Source: Anaerotignum sp. (lineage in GTDB: Bacteria > Bacillota > Clostridia > Lachnospirales > Anaerotignaceae). From it: 61,751 bases of DNA. The notes under the pieces are model-generated. The model was not told where the DNA came from and searched no databases. It saw nothing but the letters and a program-made list of their open reading frames with translations. The stretch spans positions 1 through 61,751 of the forward strand of contig NZ_JAFUMA010000034.1 in the NCBI RefSeq assembly GCF_017483025.1, written 5' to 3'. This document shows positions 1 to 8,900 of this stretch, one piece after another. The position numbers and the translations under genes are program-made. Numbering within the stretch: the stretch's first letter is position 1; the number at the start of each line of letters is the position of its first letter.

Positions 1-315
1 AATTGTCAAGTCTGTTAGTGCTATCTCACGATTTATTTCCTAACATTTTCTTAATATTCCGAAAAATTGCTCAATCAATCATTGATTATTCAGAAAAATT
101 TCTGTAAAACATGATAAAATAGCGTATTCTCAGGTATTATGCATCTCGTTAACTCTGTTAAGAAAATATCACCAGAGTAGAAAATATTATCCATTTTGGC
201 ATAAATTGGAACCAAAGAGTTATAAGCAATTTTGTAATAAAATTCTTTTATACTGACATATATTTTCGCATTTTTTCTAATGGCGTTTCCCCTTCCATTA
301 TAAATCCTTACACGC
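1..315. other. AT-rich stretch without a recognisable gene
   Basis: This edge region is very AT-rich. I see no open frame with a ribosome site, no RNA gene and no clear promoter. It lies downstream of the phosphonate operon terminator, so it probably belongs to the intergenic space before the next gene outside the window. Confidence 0.5.
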
Positions 316-361
316 AAAAAAAGCCCGAATATGATATTGAAAAGAACACCATATACAGGCT
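316..361 (-). terminator. Terminator of the phosphonate transport operon
   Basis: Read on the minus strand, this is a long hairpin: about 16 paired positions with one mismatch around a short TTTTC loop, followed by seven U. It lies about 30 bases past the phnE stop and closes the operon. An open frame that crosses it has no ribosome site and is not called. Confidence 0.85.
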
Positions 362-390
362 CTCCTATCAAAGGAGGTTTTCTACTATGA

Positions 391-1218
391 TCAGTTTATC
401 TTCTTTTTGATCTGTACAAAAATACGCTCGATGCAATACGCCAGCAAAAATACCAGGAAGATCGCAATACCTGCCGTGCCGTATTCATACCCCTGGATGC
501 TTGTAGAAATCAGGTAGCCGATGCCCCCTGCACCTACCATACCAAGGATAGCACATTCTGCAAAATTGATTTCAAAACGCATACCTGCCCATGCCACGAT
601 CTGAGACAGGGAAGAAGGCAATACTGCGTTCAGGAAAACGCCCAATCTTCCTACACCAGTCGCTTCCAGCGCCTCCAGCGTTTCCCCGGGGATGCTTTCA
701 AAGCTCTGGGCAAAGGATTTTGTAAAGAATGCTGTTGTATGGACACACAGACCGGCGATACCAGCGGAAGGGCCCATCCCCAGACAAACCATCATTAAAA
801 GCACCCATATGACCGTGGGCACTGCTCTCAGGAAAGTGAAAAAGCTCTGCACGAAGCGGGAGAATTTTTTATGACGGAATACATTTTCTGCTGCCAGCAT
901 ACCAAAAAACAGCCCCAATACCAGACTATACAAGGTAGAAAGCACAGTGATGGAAAGGGTCTCCATCAGAGCAGAGCTGAGAAGATCCATATTTTTCAGA
1001 TCAAAATGGATTAGTTTCCAGAAAATGATACCAACATCCGGCACACGGGAAGCCAGTCTCACCCAGTTGATATGCAAAAATCGTTCACTGATCACTGCCA
1101 GCACGGCAATAGAGATCAGGAAAACAGGGATCGTATGGTCCTTCTCTGCGCAATCCACCCGCAATTTGCCGGAACGGGTACGCCGCAGATCTTTTTTCAC
1201 AAAAGTGATCTCACTCAT
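391..1218 (-). CDS. phnE: Phosphonate ABC transporter permease PhnE (second copy)
   Basis: This 275-residue inner-membrane permease belongs to the binding-protein-dependent transport family (PhnE type). It has a hydrophilic N-terminus of about 28 residues, then several membrane spans. The ABC-coupling loop is visible late in the protein (EALEATG, then the AGGIGY region). The ATG overlaps the stop of the upstream phnE by four bases (ATGA) and has an AAGGAGG site. It is the last gene of an operon alcohol dehydrogenase-phnD-phnC-phnE-phnE. Two different PhnE subunits probably form a heterodimer around PhnC, a known arrangement in phosphonate importers. Substrate specificity (phosphonate rather than phosphite or phosphate ester) is inferred from the phnX neighbour. 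Confidence 0.93.
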   Translation of the reverse strand: MSEITFVKKDLRRTRSGKLRVDCAEKDHTIPVFLISIAVLAVISERFLHINWVRLASRVPDVGIIFWKLIHFDLKNMDLLSSALMETLSITVLSTLYSLVLGLFFGMLAAENVFRHKKFSRFVQSFFTFLRAVPTVIWVLLMMVCLGMGPSAGIAGLCVHTTAFFTKSFAQSFESIPGETLEALEATGVGRLGVFLNAVLPSSLSQIVAWAGMRFEINFAECAILGMVGAGGIGYLISTSIQGYEYGTAGIAIFLVFLLAYCIERIFVQIKKKIN

Positions 1219-2015
1219 TGATACAACCTCCTTCTCAGGTGACCTGTGATCAAATCTACCACGATAACCATTACTGCAATCATCAGGATGATGCTGAAGG
1301 CGATATGATACTTAAACCCTTTGATATAGGAAAACAGCACCATACCAACACCGCCGCCGCCAACCATGCCAACGATAGTGGAAGCTCTGATATTTACCTC
1401 GATGCAGTAAAGGAACCAGGAAAGGAAACCGCTCAGGCAGGAAGGCAAAACGCCATGCACGACTCTCTGGGAAAATGTCGTACCAACTGCCTGCAAACTT
1501 TCCAGACAATCCTGGGAAATATCCTCCATGGTCTCTGCAAAAGCACGTACCATGAATGCAAAACTTGTGATGCAGAGCGCCACAAAACCAACACCTGTGC
1601 CGATGCCCAGGGAAGAGAACAGGATAAACGCCCACACCAAGGCAGGAATGTTTCTTAAAAATGTGGCAAAACCACGAACGAATTTTGCTGCCTTAGGGAA
1701 CGGAGACACACTTTCGCTGGCAAAAAGGGAAACAAAAAACGCCAGGATCGCAGCCGCCGTTGTTGCAGAAAGGGCCATAGCCACCGTTACAAATACGCTT
1801 TCAACGATATTGGCGATCTTCTCTGCTTTTGGCAGCTCAGGAGGGAAGAAATCTTCATTGATAAATGCCCAGAAATTTTCAGAATTATGAACCAGCTCCA
1901 TGGGATTGAATTCTGTATAGACCGTACAGATGACAAACAGCACAACGATCACGGCAAAAAAGCCTTCATAGACCTTTTTCTCAGCTTGCGCGATCTGCGG
2001 GATACGTTTTTTCAT
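1215..2015 (-). CDS. phnE: Phosphonate ABC transporter permease PhnE (first copy)
   Basis: This 266-residue integral membrane permease is of the PhnE family. A hydrophobic segment follows the lysine-rich N-terminus, and the C-terminal half has the EAA-type coupling loop (ESLQAVG) and the VGGGGVGM segment typical of phosphonate permeases. I place the start at the ATG preceded by GGAGGAGCAG, five codons inside the longest open frame. It overlaps the 3' end of phnC by 35 bases and the next phnE by four, so translation is probably coupled. It is related to but clearly distinct from the adjacent permease, so the pair is an old duplication rather than a recent one. Confidence 0.93.
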   Translation of the reverse strand: MKKRIPQIAQAEKKVYEGFFAVIVVLFVICTVYTEFNPMELVHNSENFWAFINEDFFPPELPKAEKIANIVESVFVTVAMALSATTAAAILAFFVSLFASESVSPFPKAAKFVRGFATFLRNIPALVWAFILFSSLGIGTGVGFVALCITSFAFMVRAFAETMEDISQDCLESLQAVGTTFSQRVVHGVLPSCLSGFLSWFLYCIEVNIRASTIVGMVGGGGVGMVLFSYIKGFKYHIAFSIILMIAVMVIVVDLITGHLRRRLYQ

Positions 2016-2790
2016 CCTCTGCTCCTCCAATCATCAGATTTTCCTTGGATGTGCCGTAAATCTTTTCGATCACACCATTTGTCAGCTCTTCGGGCTTGCC
2101 GTCGAATACGACCTCTCCTTTATGCAGACCGATGATACGGGTAGAATATTTGATCGCTACATCCAGCTGATGCAGGTTCACGATGCAGGCGATATTTCTT
2201 CTGCTTGTCATATTTCTCAGGATATCCATGATGACCTTTGCACTGGAAGGGTCCAAAGATGCGATAGGTTCATCGCACAGCAGCAGCTTAGGGTTCTGCA
2301 TGATGGCACGGGCGATGCCGACACGCTGCTTCTGCCCGCCGGAAAGATCACTGGCACGATTATAGCAAAAATTGCCTACCCCCAGTTCTTCCAACAGGGA
2401 GATGGCTTTGCTTTTATCTTCTTCTGTATACATCCCAAGGATACCTTTCAGCCCCCGCATATGCCCCAGTGTACCATGCAGCACATTCTGCAGTACAGAT
2501 AAACGGTACACCAGATTATAGTTCTGGAAAATCATACCAATTTTACAGCGGGTCGCACGAAGTGTGCGCCCGCTTTGATTGGAAATATCCGTGCCATCAA
2601 TGATCACAGAGCCTTCACTGATAGGGATCAGTTTATTGATGGCACGAAGGAGAGTCGATTTACCAGAGCCGGATGGACCAATAACGGAGATAAATTCCCC
2701 GGGCATCACATCCAGAGTGATGCCTTTCAGAGCATGAACACCATTGGGATAGTGCTTTACTACGTTTTTAAAACTTAAAATTGGTTCCAT
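1981..2790 (-). CDS. phnC: Phosphonate ABC transporter ATP-binding protein PhnC
   Basis: This 269-residue ABC ATPase energises phosphonate import at the inner face of the membrane. The Walker A motif is GPSGSGKST near residue 38. The Q-loop is FQNYNL, the signature LSGGQKQR, Walker B LLLCDEPIASLD, and the switch histidine lies in NLHQLD. The chosen ATG has TTGGAGG eight bases upstream; a TTG four codons earlier is unlikely because it lies inside that ribosome site. The closest family is PhnC (TIGR02315 type). It sits between phnD and the two permease genes, overlapping the first permease. Confidence 0.95.
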   Translation of the reverse strand: MEPILSFKNVVKHYPNGVHALKGITLDVMPGEFISVIGPSGSGKSTLLRAINKLIPISEGSVIIDGTDISNQSGRTLRATRCKIGMIFQNYNLVYRLSVLQNVLHGTLGHMRGLKGILGMYTEEDKSKAISLLEELGVGNFCYNRASDLSGGQKQRVGIARAIMQNPKLLLCDEPIASLDPSSAKVIMDILRNMTSRRNIACIVNLHQLDVAIKYSTRIIGLHKGEVVFDGKPEELTNGVIEKIYGTSKENLMIGGAEDEKTYPADRAS

Positions 2791-2814
2791 AAAAGCCTCC
2801 AATATTTTTACTGC

Positions 2815-3726
2815 TTATTCCGCGTTGATATTTTTATTCAGTGTGATGATGGGTTCGTAATCAGCGATGCTGCATTCTACGAAACGAGCGCCTTCAACTT
2901 TGATAACATCTGTGAAATACTGTTCGTTGTCATAGCTTGTCAGGAAGTCGATCAGTGTTTCTCTCAGGTCAGCATCTACGGTTTTGCCGATCACGATAGC
3001 TTCTGCGGGGATCGCTGCGGAAGAGTGGATGATTTTGATATCAGATTCTTTTGCATTGCCGTTAGCGATTTCGGAAGCCAGAATCTGGTCGGAAATGGGA
3101 ACAACATCAACGTCGCCTTTGATAACAGCCTGCAGGCCTGCCTGATGTTTGCCGGAGTAACTTACTGCTTCGAAGAATTCGCCGTTTGTATGCAGTTTGT
3201 CGCTGTCCAGATCTTCATCGGGGAATGCTTCCATGATATCGGATGTAGGAACCAGGTTACCGGATGTAGAGTCGGGGTCTACGAATGCCATTGTTTTTCC
3301 CTTGATATCTTCGATGGAGTTGATTTCATCATTATCTGCTCTTGTGATCAGTACAGAATGGTAAATGGCTTCATCTTTATTGCCGTTGGGTGCTTTCATT
3401 ACGATGGGTTCTACATCCGCACGTTCAGATGCCAGTGCTACTGCCATGGAGCCCATATAAGCCATATCTGCCTGACCTGTACGCAGTGCTTCGATGATTG
3501 CGTTATAGTCGCTTGCCTGGATCTCTTCTACTTCCATGCCCAGAACTGCGCCCAGATCATCTGCCAGACCCTGACGAGCATCTGCGCTTTCTGTTGTGGA
3601 TTCATTAGGTGCATATGCAATTGTGAATGTGTCTTTTTCTGCTTCTGCAGCTTCACCGCCGCCACAGCCTGTGAATGCTGCCATCGCCATTGTTGCTGCC
3701 AGAGCCATTGCAAATAATTTCTTCAT
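2815..3726 (-). CDS. phnD: Phosphonate ABC transporter substrate-binding lipoprotein PhnD
   Basis: This 303-residue lipoprotein captures the substrate outside the membrane. The N-terminus has a lysine pair, a hydrophobic core and a lipobox ending AAFTGC, so Cys21 should be acylated. The mature protein starts with the PhnD pattern (TIAYAPNEST; the DYNAIIEALRTGQADMAYMG region; then DPDSTSGNLVPT, which in PhnD proteins helps bind the phosphonate). It is the first transport gene after the iron alcohol dehydrogenase, with a 20-base gap. The ligand is probably 2-aminoethylphosphonate or a related phosphonate, given the nearby phnX; this is inference, since PhnD-like proteins can also bind phosphite or phosphate esters. 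Confidence 0.95.
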   Translation of the reverse strand: MKKLFAMALAATMAMAAFTGCGGGEAAEAEKDTFTIAYAPNESTTESADARQGLADDLGAVLGMEVEEIQASDYNAIIEALRTGQADMAYMGSMAVALASERADVEPIVMKAPNGNKDEAIYHSVLITRADNDEINSIEDIKGKTMAFVDPDSTSGNLVPTSDIMEAFPDEDLDSDKLHTNGEFFEAVSYSGKHQAGLQAVIKGDVDVVPISDQILASEIANGNAKESDIKIIHSSAAIPAEAIVIGKTVDADLRETLIDFLTSYDNEQYFTDVIKVEGARFVECSIADYEPIITLNKNINAE

Positions 3727-3746
3727 GATTTTCTCTCCTTTTTACT

Positions 3747-4871
3747 TTAGAAAATTGTTTTCAATATATTGTGAACGACTGCTTCAGTCAGTTCTTCCGG
3801 GTTATTGTCTGCTCTGCCCTTTGTGATGCTCTGCGCCACCAGCTGAGGCAGATCTTCTTCTGTCACGCCCCATTTCTGCAGGCGGATGGGATGTCCTGCC
3901 ACTGCAAGAATACCATTGATACGGGGACGAACCTCTCCAATCTGTTCCACGCCCAGGGCTGTCAGCAATGCATCCAGATCTTTCACAGCAGGAGCATTCA
4001 GCTCCAGCACGGGCCCTAGCAACAAGCTGACTGCTGCACCATGGGGGATGCCGTGGTGCATGGTCAGGGGATAAGAAATGGAATGGCAGCCGGTGGTGCG
4101 GGTATTACTGAAGGCCATGCCTGCCATCATACTGCCCTTTGCCATCTGTTCGCGGGCTTCCAGGCTTCCCTGATCCGCCAGCAGCTTATCGATGCTGCCC
4201 ATGATGGTGCGAATGGCTTCCAGCGCCAAACCGCGGGAAACTGTATTTGTAGCTTTTGCCCAGTAGCTTTCCACTGCATGTGCCACTGCGTCCAGGGCGG
4301 AAGAAACCGCCAGCTTCAGAGGCATGCTCTTTGTCAGATCAGGGTCTACTACTGCTGCATAAGCGAAATTTTCACGGGATTCTACGGAGCGTTTCATATT
4401 CTGACTGGGGTCCCAGATGGTTGCCCAGCAGGTAACTTCGCTGCCTGTACCGGATGTGGTAGGTACGCCGATCCATTTTGTTTTCGGCTGTCCATAGGCT
4501 TTTTCAGAAATGATCTTTCTCATCTCATCGGGAGAATCCACCTCTTTGCCATAGAAACAGCAAAGGGATTTGCCCACATCCATGACGCTGCCGCCGCCAA
4601 CGGCTACCACAACTTCGGGCTGAAAATCAACCGTCCTGCTATACAGTTCAAACAGTTGCTCAACTGTAGGATTGGATTCATTGAAGCGAATGGTACGTAC
4701 GGTGAAGGCATCCTTCAATTCCTTAAATCCTTCCAGATATGTAGTGCTTTCGCTCCATGTGAGCAGGAGCACTCTCCTTTTTTCAGAAATGATGTTTTCG
4801 ATCAGCGCAGGGATCTCTTTGATGGCTCCGCTGCCGCAAATGACCTGAACGGGATTGTAATAACGATCCAA
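3747..4871 (-). CDS. Phosphonate-associated iron-containing alcohol dehydrogenase
   Basis: This group III (iron-dependent) alcohol dehydrogenase has 374 residues from a TTG start. That TTG has AGGAGGGG seven bases upstream; the in-frame ATG at 4910 lies only about five bases from the predicted transcript start and lacks a ribosome site. With the TTG start the metal ligands fall at Asp194, His198, His263 and His277, close to E. coli FucO numbering. The NAD-binding GGGSVMD motif is present near residue 92. The sequence resembles the phosphonate-operon subgroup (phosphonoacetaldehyde reductase-like). It may reduce phosphonoacetaldehyde to 2-hydroxyethylphosphonate, or the acetaldehyde released by PhnX to ethanol. 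It heads the phnDCEE operon. Confidence 0.88.
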   Translation of the reverse strand: MDRYYNPVQVICGSGAIKEIPALIENIISEKRRVLLLTWSESTTYLEGFKELKDAFTVRTIRFNESNPTVEQLFELYSRTVDFQPEVVVAVGGGSVMDVGKSLCCFYGKEVDSPDEMRKIISEKAYGQPKTKWIGVPTTSGTGSEVTCWATIWDPSQNMKRSVESRENFAYAAVVDPDLTKSMPLKLAVSSALDAVAHAVESYWAKATNTVSRGLALEAIRTIMGSIDKLLADQGSLEAREQMAKGSMMAGMAFSNTRTTGCHSISYPLTMHHGIPHGAAVSLLLGPVLELNAPAVKDLDALLTALGVEQIGEVRPRINGILAVAGHPIRLQKWGVTEEDLPQLVAQSITKGRADNNPEELTEAVVHNILKTIF

Positions 4872-4921
4872 CGTTTTTCCCCTCCTTTGGGTTTCTTTTT
4901 TCTCTCTCATTTACAAAAATG

Positions 4922-4972
4922 ATTTTATTCCCCCTACGTAAAGTCTGCTAGCATCTGAATGTTAAGTGTAAA
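4922..4972 (-). promoter_or_regulatory. Pho-box-like promoter of the dehydrogenase-phnDCEE operon
   Basis: On the minus strand TTTACA (4967-4972), TTAACA (4960-4965) and TTTACG (4937-4942) lie upstream of a TAAAAT -10 (4922-4927). The last box ends exactly nine bases before the -10 and there is no good sigma-A -35. This spacing resembles PhoP-activated promoters in Bacillus. The predicted transcript start, about 4915, supports the TTG start codon of the first gene. Confidence 0.55.
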
Positions 4973-4982
4973 ATCACAATGT

Positions 4983-5016
4983 TAAAAAAGGATGCTTTTT
5001 TTGAAAGCATCCTTTA
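4983..5016 (-). terminator. Terminator downstream of phnX
   Basis: On the minus strand the hairpin GGATGCTTT/AAGCATCC with a short A-rich loop is followed by six U. It separates phnX from the dehydrogenase-phnDCEE operon, which therefore needs its own promoter. Confidence 0.85.
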
Positions 5017-5030
5017 CAATCACATCATAT

Positions 5031-5798
5031 TTATTTGATCAGGTGCAGGATACCGCGGATATCCTTCACCACATGATCAGCACCGGCAGCATAATAAATG
5101 CCTGCCACTTTGTGATACAGTGCATCCTGCACCGCTTCGGGCAGCGCATTGTATTCCTCTTCTGTCAGGCCCATCACAGAGCTGCCTTCTACGATACCTA
5201 CAGACACCATGCCAGCATTTTTGCCTTCCTTGATATCGGAAACGGTATCGCCTACCTTCATGACTCTGGAAACATCCTGCAGCTTCAGTTCCTGCATGTT
5301 TTTGAAAATCATATAGGGATAAGGTCTGCCGCATTTACCAACGGAATCGGGGCTGAACCAGCAATCGGGCTCATAGCCGGCTTCTTTTGCCGCAGGTACA
5401 ACGATATCCATCATTTCATCTGTGTAGCCTGTAGTAGAGCCGATCTTCAGGCCCATTTTTCTCAGCTCCGCGATGGTTTCCTTTACATAGGGCTTCGGCT
5501 CTGCGAACTGATCGACGATCTCCAGGATCTTCTTTTCGCTCAGTTCGTATACTTTTTTTACATCCTTTTCTGTCCACGCCTTGCCGTGCTTTTCTTCCCA
5601 CAGCTTGCTGATACGTTCCATGGAAAGCATCGTGCGCACATGGTCAATCTTCAGCATGCCCATAGGTTCACGCACTTCTTCCAGCGTAGGAGTGATACCG
5701 AAAGCTTCGAATGCTTCGATAAATGCCTTTACGGGAGCAAAGCAGCCATAGTCCACCGTTGTGCCTGCCCAGTCAAAAATAATGCTATCGTATTTCAT
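5031..5798 (-). CDS. phnX: Phosphonoacetaldehyde hydrolase (phosphonatase) PhnX
   Basis: This 255-residue HAD-superfamily enzyme splits phosphonoacetaldehyde into acetaldehyde and phosphate in the cytoplasm. The nucleophile motif DWAGTTVDYG gives Asp9. The Schiff-base lysine is Lys50 in PMGMLKIDHV; together with Asp9 this is offset by three from the Bacillus cereus enzyme (Asp12, Lys53). The late motif KVGDTVSDIKEG supplies the acidic metal ligands. The ATG at 5798 has AAGGAGG; the TTG upstream is rejected. It is a monocistronic unit with its own Pho-box-like promoter and terminator. The partner transaminase PhnW, which makes the substrate from 2-aminoethylphosphonate, is not in this window. 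Confidence 0.95.
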   Translation of the reverse strand: MKYDSIIFDWAGTTVDYGCFAPVKAFIEAFEAFGITPTLEEVREPMGMLKIDHVRTMLSMERISKLWEEKHGKAWTEKDVKKVYELSEKKILEIVDQFAEPKPYVKETIAELRKMGLKIGSTTGYTDEMMDIVVPAAKEAGYEPDCWFSPDSVGKCGRPYPYMIFKNMQELKLQDVSRVMKVGDTVSDIKEGKNAGMVSVGIVEGSSVMGLTEEEYNALPEAVQDALYHKVAGIYYAAGADHVVKDIRGILHLIK

Positions 5799-5854
5799 AT
5801 TTTTCCTCCTTAGATAAAGCAAAATTCGGTTTTCTTTAAAAAAGAAACAGATTT

Positions 5855-5909
5855 ATCATACACTGACAATGTAAAATTTAAAAAAGCAGTCCCGTAAAAT
5901 GTTCGTAAA
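5855..5909 (-). promoter_or_regulatory. Pho-box-like promoter of phnX
   Basis: Minus-strand boxes TTTACG (5904-5909), TTTACG (5893-5898) and TTTACA (5870-5875) are spaced 11 and 23 bases apart. The last lies nine bases before the -10 TATGAT (5855-5860). Direct repeats with a period of about 11 bases, ending about -21, fit binding of a PhoP-like response regulator. Confidence 0.6.
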
Positions 5910-5926
5910 AGGATCTTTGGCAATTA

Positions 5927-5967
5927 ACAAAGGCACTATCTTTTGAAAATAAGATAATGCCTTTGTT
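5927..5967. terminator. Hairpin downstream of the surface metallophosphoesterase gene
   Basis: AACAAAGGCA and TGCCTTTGTT arms with further pairing (CTATCTT/AAGATAA) form a stem of about 16 pairs. It lies 30 bases past the stop of the 1,470-codon gene. The U-run is stronger on the plus strand, so it may act mainly as a stability element or bidirectional terminator. Confidence 0.6.
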
Positions 5968-5995
5968 TTTCATCAGAGCATTGCTCTGTTGTTTT

Positions 5996-8900
5996 TTATT
6001 TTGTTCCGGGAATGATCGTTACTTCCTGTGTATCCGCATCCCACTGAACCGCTGCGCCCAGTCCCTCCGCAATGAATCTGACGGGCAGGTATGTTCTGCC
6101 GTTTTCGATGAATGCAGGAGCATCCAGCATCACTGCTTCATTATCCACGAATGCAAAGGAAGAACCGACATAAATCTCCAGAGTCTTATCTGTTGTTGCG
6201 ATCGTCACTTTTTTCGTTGTATCATTCCATGTGACCTTTGCGCCCAGGGCTTCTGCAACAAATCTTGCAGGCAGCATGGTTCTTTCGTTTCTGATGACAG
6301 GAGCCACATCATTGATGACTGTTTCGCCAAAAACTTTTGCCGCTATCTGGTCGATGGTCAGAATGATCGTATCTTTTTCTTCTGCCTTAGAAATATCTGT
6401 TTCATCGGCTTCTGTTTCCTCGATCTTTTCAAATACAGAATCGATATCCACTTTGCCTTTGGGCATTACAAAGGAGTATTTGTCATTGCCCAGATCTTTT
6501 AAAGTCAGCTCGTTGCCTTCTGCATCTGTAACAACTAGCTTTTTCAGTTCATAGTTTTCCTCAGGTGTTACAGTAACTGTAACCGTAGAGCCTTTTTTCG
6601 CCCTTGTTGCACTTACTTTCACTTCGCCGTTTTTTGTATCATCTGTATTAATTTCATACTTCTTACTGGAAGAAGATTTAGAAGAAGAGGAGCCGCTGCT
6701 TGTATTGCTGCCGTCACCTGCATTGCCACTATCACCCGTGTTGTCATCGTCGCCTGCATTGCCGCTATCACCCGTGTTGTCATCGTCGCCTGCATTGCCG
6801 CTATCACCCGTGTTGTCACTGTCGCCTGCATTGCCGCTATCATCAGCGTCATCCTCTTCCGTTTCGCCAACATGAGGTACTGTAAAGGTAAACTGATTGC
6901 GGTCACGGAACAGCTGATCGTTATCCACAGAATACCAGTTTACATTTACTTCGTTGCTGTCTTTATGGAAAGTGAGCATCATCATCATACCCAGGCCATA
7001 GCTATTATCAATGCCCTGCGCATCACATAGGATAGAAGTTACTTCCTTGCCTGCACCGTTCAGATCTGTACGATGTGCCAGATCAGGATAGCCGATATGG
7101 CCGCCCATACCCAGGACAACGTTAGGATATTTGCCCAGTTTATCCCAGATGTCGCCACCGTCCATATTACCGGGATAGTCCATATCTTTGTCATCTAACA
7201 ATGTGCCGTCTGCATACATATAGGCGTGGGCAGTCACGATAACATTCTTGTCAGGGTTATTTTTCACGATATCCTCTGCCCAACTCAGCGCGCTTTCTGT
7301 AGGATTCCAGCCCAGAGACAGGATCAGATAGTCTCTACCTCCTGCTGTTACTTTCCAGCAGGTCTGTCTCAGTGTCTTATCATCACTGGAATCTACAAAC
7401 CAACTTTTCTTAGAATATTCATCATAGGTATAGTTGCTGTCCCATTCCTGGTTATTTGTACCAACGTCATGGTTGCCCTGCATAGGCATCCAGGGGATAC
7501 CGGATTCATCCAGAATGTCTGTTGCAGCCTGACAGTTTGCAAACTGTTTATCGGTCGTTGTATTTACCATATCCCCCATGTGCATAACAGCCGCGATATT
7601 ATATTTATCTTTATTTTCTGCAATCCAATGGGTCAATGCTTTATAAATATCAGGATATGTCTGAGAGAGGAACTGGGTATCCGGCAGAGCGATCATTGTA
7701 TAATCGCCTTCTGCAAATTCAGGTTTCAGCCAGTCTACGAACTTGTAAACCTCATTCTCATCATCTGTCAGATCCATATCTTTATATTCTTTTGACGCGG
7801 AATCAAATTTCCAGCTTGCCATCAGGGTATCCCCTGTGAAAGGTACAGAACCATCTGCTTTCAGGGCATCGAAATCTGCTTTGATATCTGCCGCTGTTCT
7901 GGTATCAGACCAGATGCTCACATTGGCAATTTCGCCTTTGAAATACTGCTCGTTATAGCCCTTTGTATTTGTATCTTTACTGCTGTAGCCACCTGTGCCA
8001 CGATAGTCGCCGCCGATTTTCAGCGCCTGTGTAGGAACCTTGGGCGTGAGTGTACAGTCTTCTGCCACATAAACCAGTTCGCCATTGATGTAGCAGCTGA
8101 TTTCATCGTAATCTGTATCAAAGGTCATTGCTACATGTACCCATTCATCCTGACGCAGATCTACACCAGGGATCACAACGCTCTGTACGGTACCCTCATT
8201 GGACTTGTTACTCAGCTTCCAATACAATCTGGGCTGACCGTTTTCTGCAACTTCAAAGCTTACATAAACCAGACTGTAATTGTAATAACCCAGATCTACA
8301 TAGTTGCCACAGATCACGCCACCGCGGCCTTCCAGATCCTTATCCAGTTTAACAGTAGCTTCGAAGGTCAACGGTGCAGCATCCAGAGTCTTTTCTGCAC
8401 ACAGCTGGTCGGTAATACTGAATGTTGCGCCGTTCAGATCTCCCAGTTCTGCAGATACATAGTTGTATTTGAAGCCTGCATAGATGGTGGTATCGGCAGA
8501 GATGGTGTCATTTTCAAAATCCCATTTTGTTGTACAGGCAGCATCTTTATACCATCCTGTGAATTCGCTGTTTCCTCTTTCCAGCGTAACTTTAGGTTCT
8601 TCTACTTTTGTATATGTTTTCTGTGTTCTGTCCGCTAATTCGGATATATCCCCCTCTTTCACAGAGGCGCCCGCAGTGTTAAATTTGACTGTAAATTCCA
8701 CATTCGGATCATAAGGATAGCCAACAGCTTTCACGTCATAGCCGCCACTTTTCACCTTATCAGGGAATACAGTATCGGAATAAACCTCTTTGCTGCCTTC
8801 CTCACCGTTGACGGAAGCAAAACTCCACGCATGAGCCAGGCCTGCTTCGTTGCCCTTTACTGTTTTTGTCGCATATTCTGCGATTTCCTCGGCAGTGCGC

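Noticed and set aside
90..371. 93-codon minus-strand open frame after phnE
   Set aside because: It starts at TTG without a ribosome site and runs through the operon terminator hairpin.
6718..6860. Tandem 36-bp units considered as a CRISPR array
   Set aside because: Units are contiguous without unique spacers and translate in frame as a protein linker.
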